The translations under genes were made by a program, and so were the position numbers. DNA of 5,583 bases, from the NCBI GenBank assembly GCA_009827215.1, contig WUAJ01000157.1, forward strand, positions 1 through 5,583, written 5' to 3'. Below the pieces are notes generated by a model, which had not been told where the DNA came from, did no database searches, and saw nothing but the letters and a program-made list of their open reading frames with translations. Shown piece by piece: positions 5,308 through 5,583 of this stretch. Every line of letters begins with the position of its first letter. The stretch's first letter is position 1. This DNA comes from Phycisphaeraceae bacterium (GTDB lineage Bacteria; Planctomycetota; Phycisphaerae; Phycisphaerales; UBA1924).

Positions 5308-5583
5308 TTATGGGCAGTTTGCGAACTCGTTGAGATAGGCTGAAACATCGAGGAAGTTCAGTTGCCCGTCGTTCGTGAAGTCCGCAGCGAGATCTCCATT
5401 TGCAAACAATGCGAGATATGCTGAGACATCGAGGAAGTTCAGATCGCCGTCCTTATTGATATCTGCGATGCAAGTATCAGGGTTACAGGAGACACCGATG
5501 ATGCGTACATCGTCGATACCTGCTTCCACCACAGAGCCATCACCAAGATCGCTCGCGACGAACTTGATGCGAACTGTTGAGGT
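5308..5583 (-). CDS. C-terminal part of a secreted protein with GC-type dockerin-like tail, 5'-truncated by window edge
   Basis: The last 91 codons are visible, open to the window edge and ending with TAA at 5308-5310. Residue numbers count from the first visible codon. Residues 3-30 (VRIKFVASDLGDGSVVEAGI-DDVRI) resemble the closing strands of a jelly-roll, MAM or laminin-G-like domain seen near the end of planctomycete secreted proteins. Residues 38-90 form a dockerin-like module of two calcium-binding loops: DINKDGDLNFLD at 41-52 and DFTNDGQLNFLD at 68-79, each followed by VSAYL and a short helix. Position 3 of the second loop is Thr instead of Asn/Asp. Cys33, Cys38 and Cys90 frame the module, and Cys38 with Cys90 could form a disulfide. 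The protein probably acts outside the cytoplasm, with the tail serving for attachment or sorting; its main activity is not visible. A GTG at 5530-5532 lies inside the open frame and is not a convincing start. Confidence 0.82.
   Translation of the reverse strand, partial: TSTVRIKFVASDLGDGSVVEAGIDDVRIIGVSCNPDTCIADINKDGDLNFLDVSAYLALFANGDLAADFTNDGQLNFLDVSAYLNEFANCP
5332..5442 (-). repeat. Internal tandem duplication encoding the two dockerin loops
   Basis: Bases 5332-5361 and 5413-5442 are the same 30-mer with two mismatches, offset by 81 bp (27 codons), and share the uninterrupted core ACATCGAGGAAGTTCAG (5345-5361 and 5426-5442). Both copies encode LNFLDVSAYL. The mismatches fall in codon third positions, so protein identity is complete across the repeat, while the sequence between the copies has diverged. 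It is a coding repeat, not a mobile element. Confidence 0.85.

Noticed and set aside
5332..5442. Direct repeats at 81-bp offset as a CRISPR or mobile-element signal
   Set aside because: Only two copies, in frame, coding for the paired dockerin loops; the repeat is explained by the protein.

Overview
The window suggests a bacterium of the Planctomycetota, probably class Phycisphaerae. The main clue is the C-terminal tail on the right-hand gene: a tandem dockerin-like calcium-binding module (D-x-N-x-D-G-x-x-N-F-L-D-V-S-A-Y-L) flanked by cysteines, ending Asn-Cys-Pro and stop. I know this 'GC-type dockerin' tail almost only from Phycisphaerae secreted proteins. The fused gamma-alpha form of 2-oxoglutarate:ferredoxin oxidoreductase (KorA) with a separate KorB is compatible with this but is also found in Actinobacteria and other phyla. 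The assignment is inference, because no marker RNA gene is present.

Layout, left to right. (1) Positions 2-2005, plus strand: the 3' part of a long gene for an (alpha/alpha)6-barrel, glucoamylase-like glycosidase; its 5' end lies outside the window. (2) Positions 2011-4928, minus strand: a two-gene operon, korA (3048-4928) then korB (2011-3051), joined by an ATGA stop/start overlap, with a ten-base perfect Shine-Dalgarno sequence inside the end of korA. The operon meets gene 1 tail to tail with only 5 bp between the stop codons. (3) Positions 4929-5118: a 190-bp divergent intergenic region holding the korA ribosome binding site and a convincing promoter for the tRNA; the korAB promoter is uncertain. 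(4) Positions 5119-5190: tRNA-Gly with anticodon CCC. (5) Positions 5191-5307: a 117-bp gap with three consecutive hairpins, the last being a strong bidirectional intrinsic terminator. (6) Positions 5308-5583, minus strand: the C-terminal 91 codons of a secreted or surface protein ending in the dockerin-like module.

How they work together: KorA and KorB form one enzyme, which oxidatively decarboxylates 2-oxoglutarate to succinyl-CoA and passes electrons to a ferredoxin encoded elsewhere; it can replace the 2-oxoglutarate dehydrogenase complex in the TCA cycle or run in reverse for CO2 fixation. The glycosidase, the tRNA and the dockerin protein show no functional link to it beyond proximity. 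I see no CRISPR array, insertion sequence, phage gene or toxin-antitoxin pair, and no clear undescribed multi-gene system. The points most worth a second look are the dockerin tail, the hairpin chain behind the tRNA with its repeat of the acceptor-stem sequence, the terminator-less convergent junction, and the high density of GATC.
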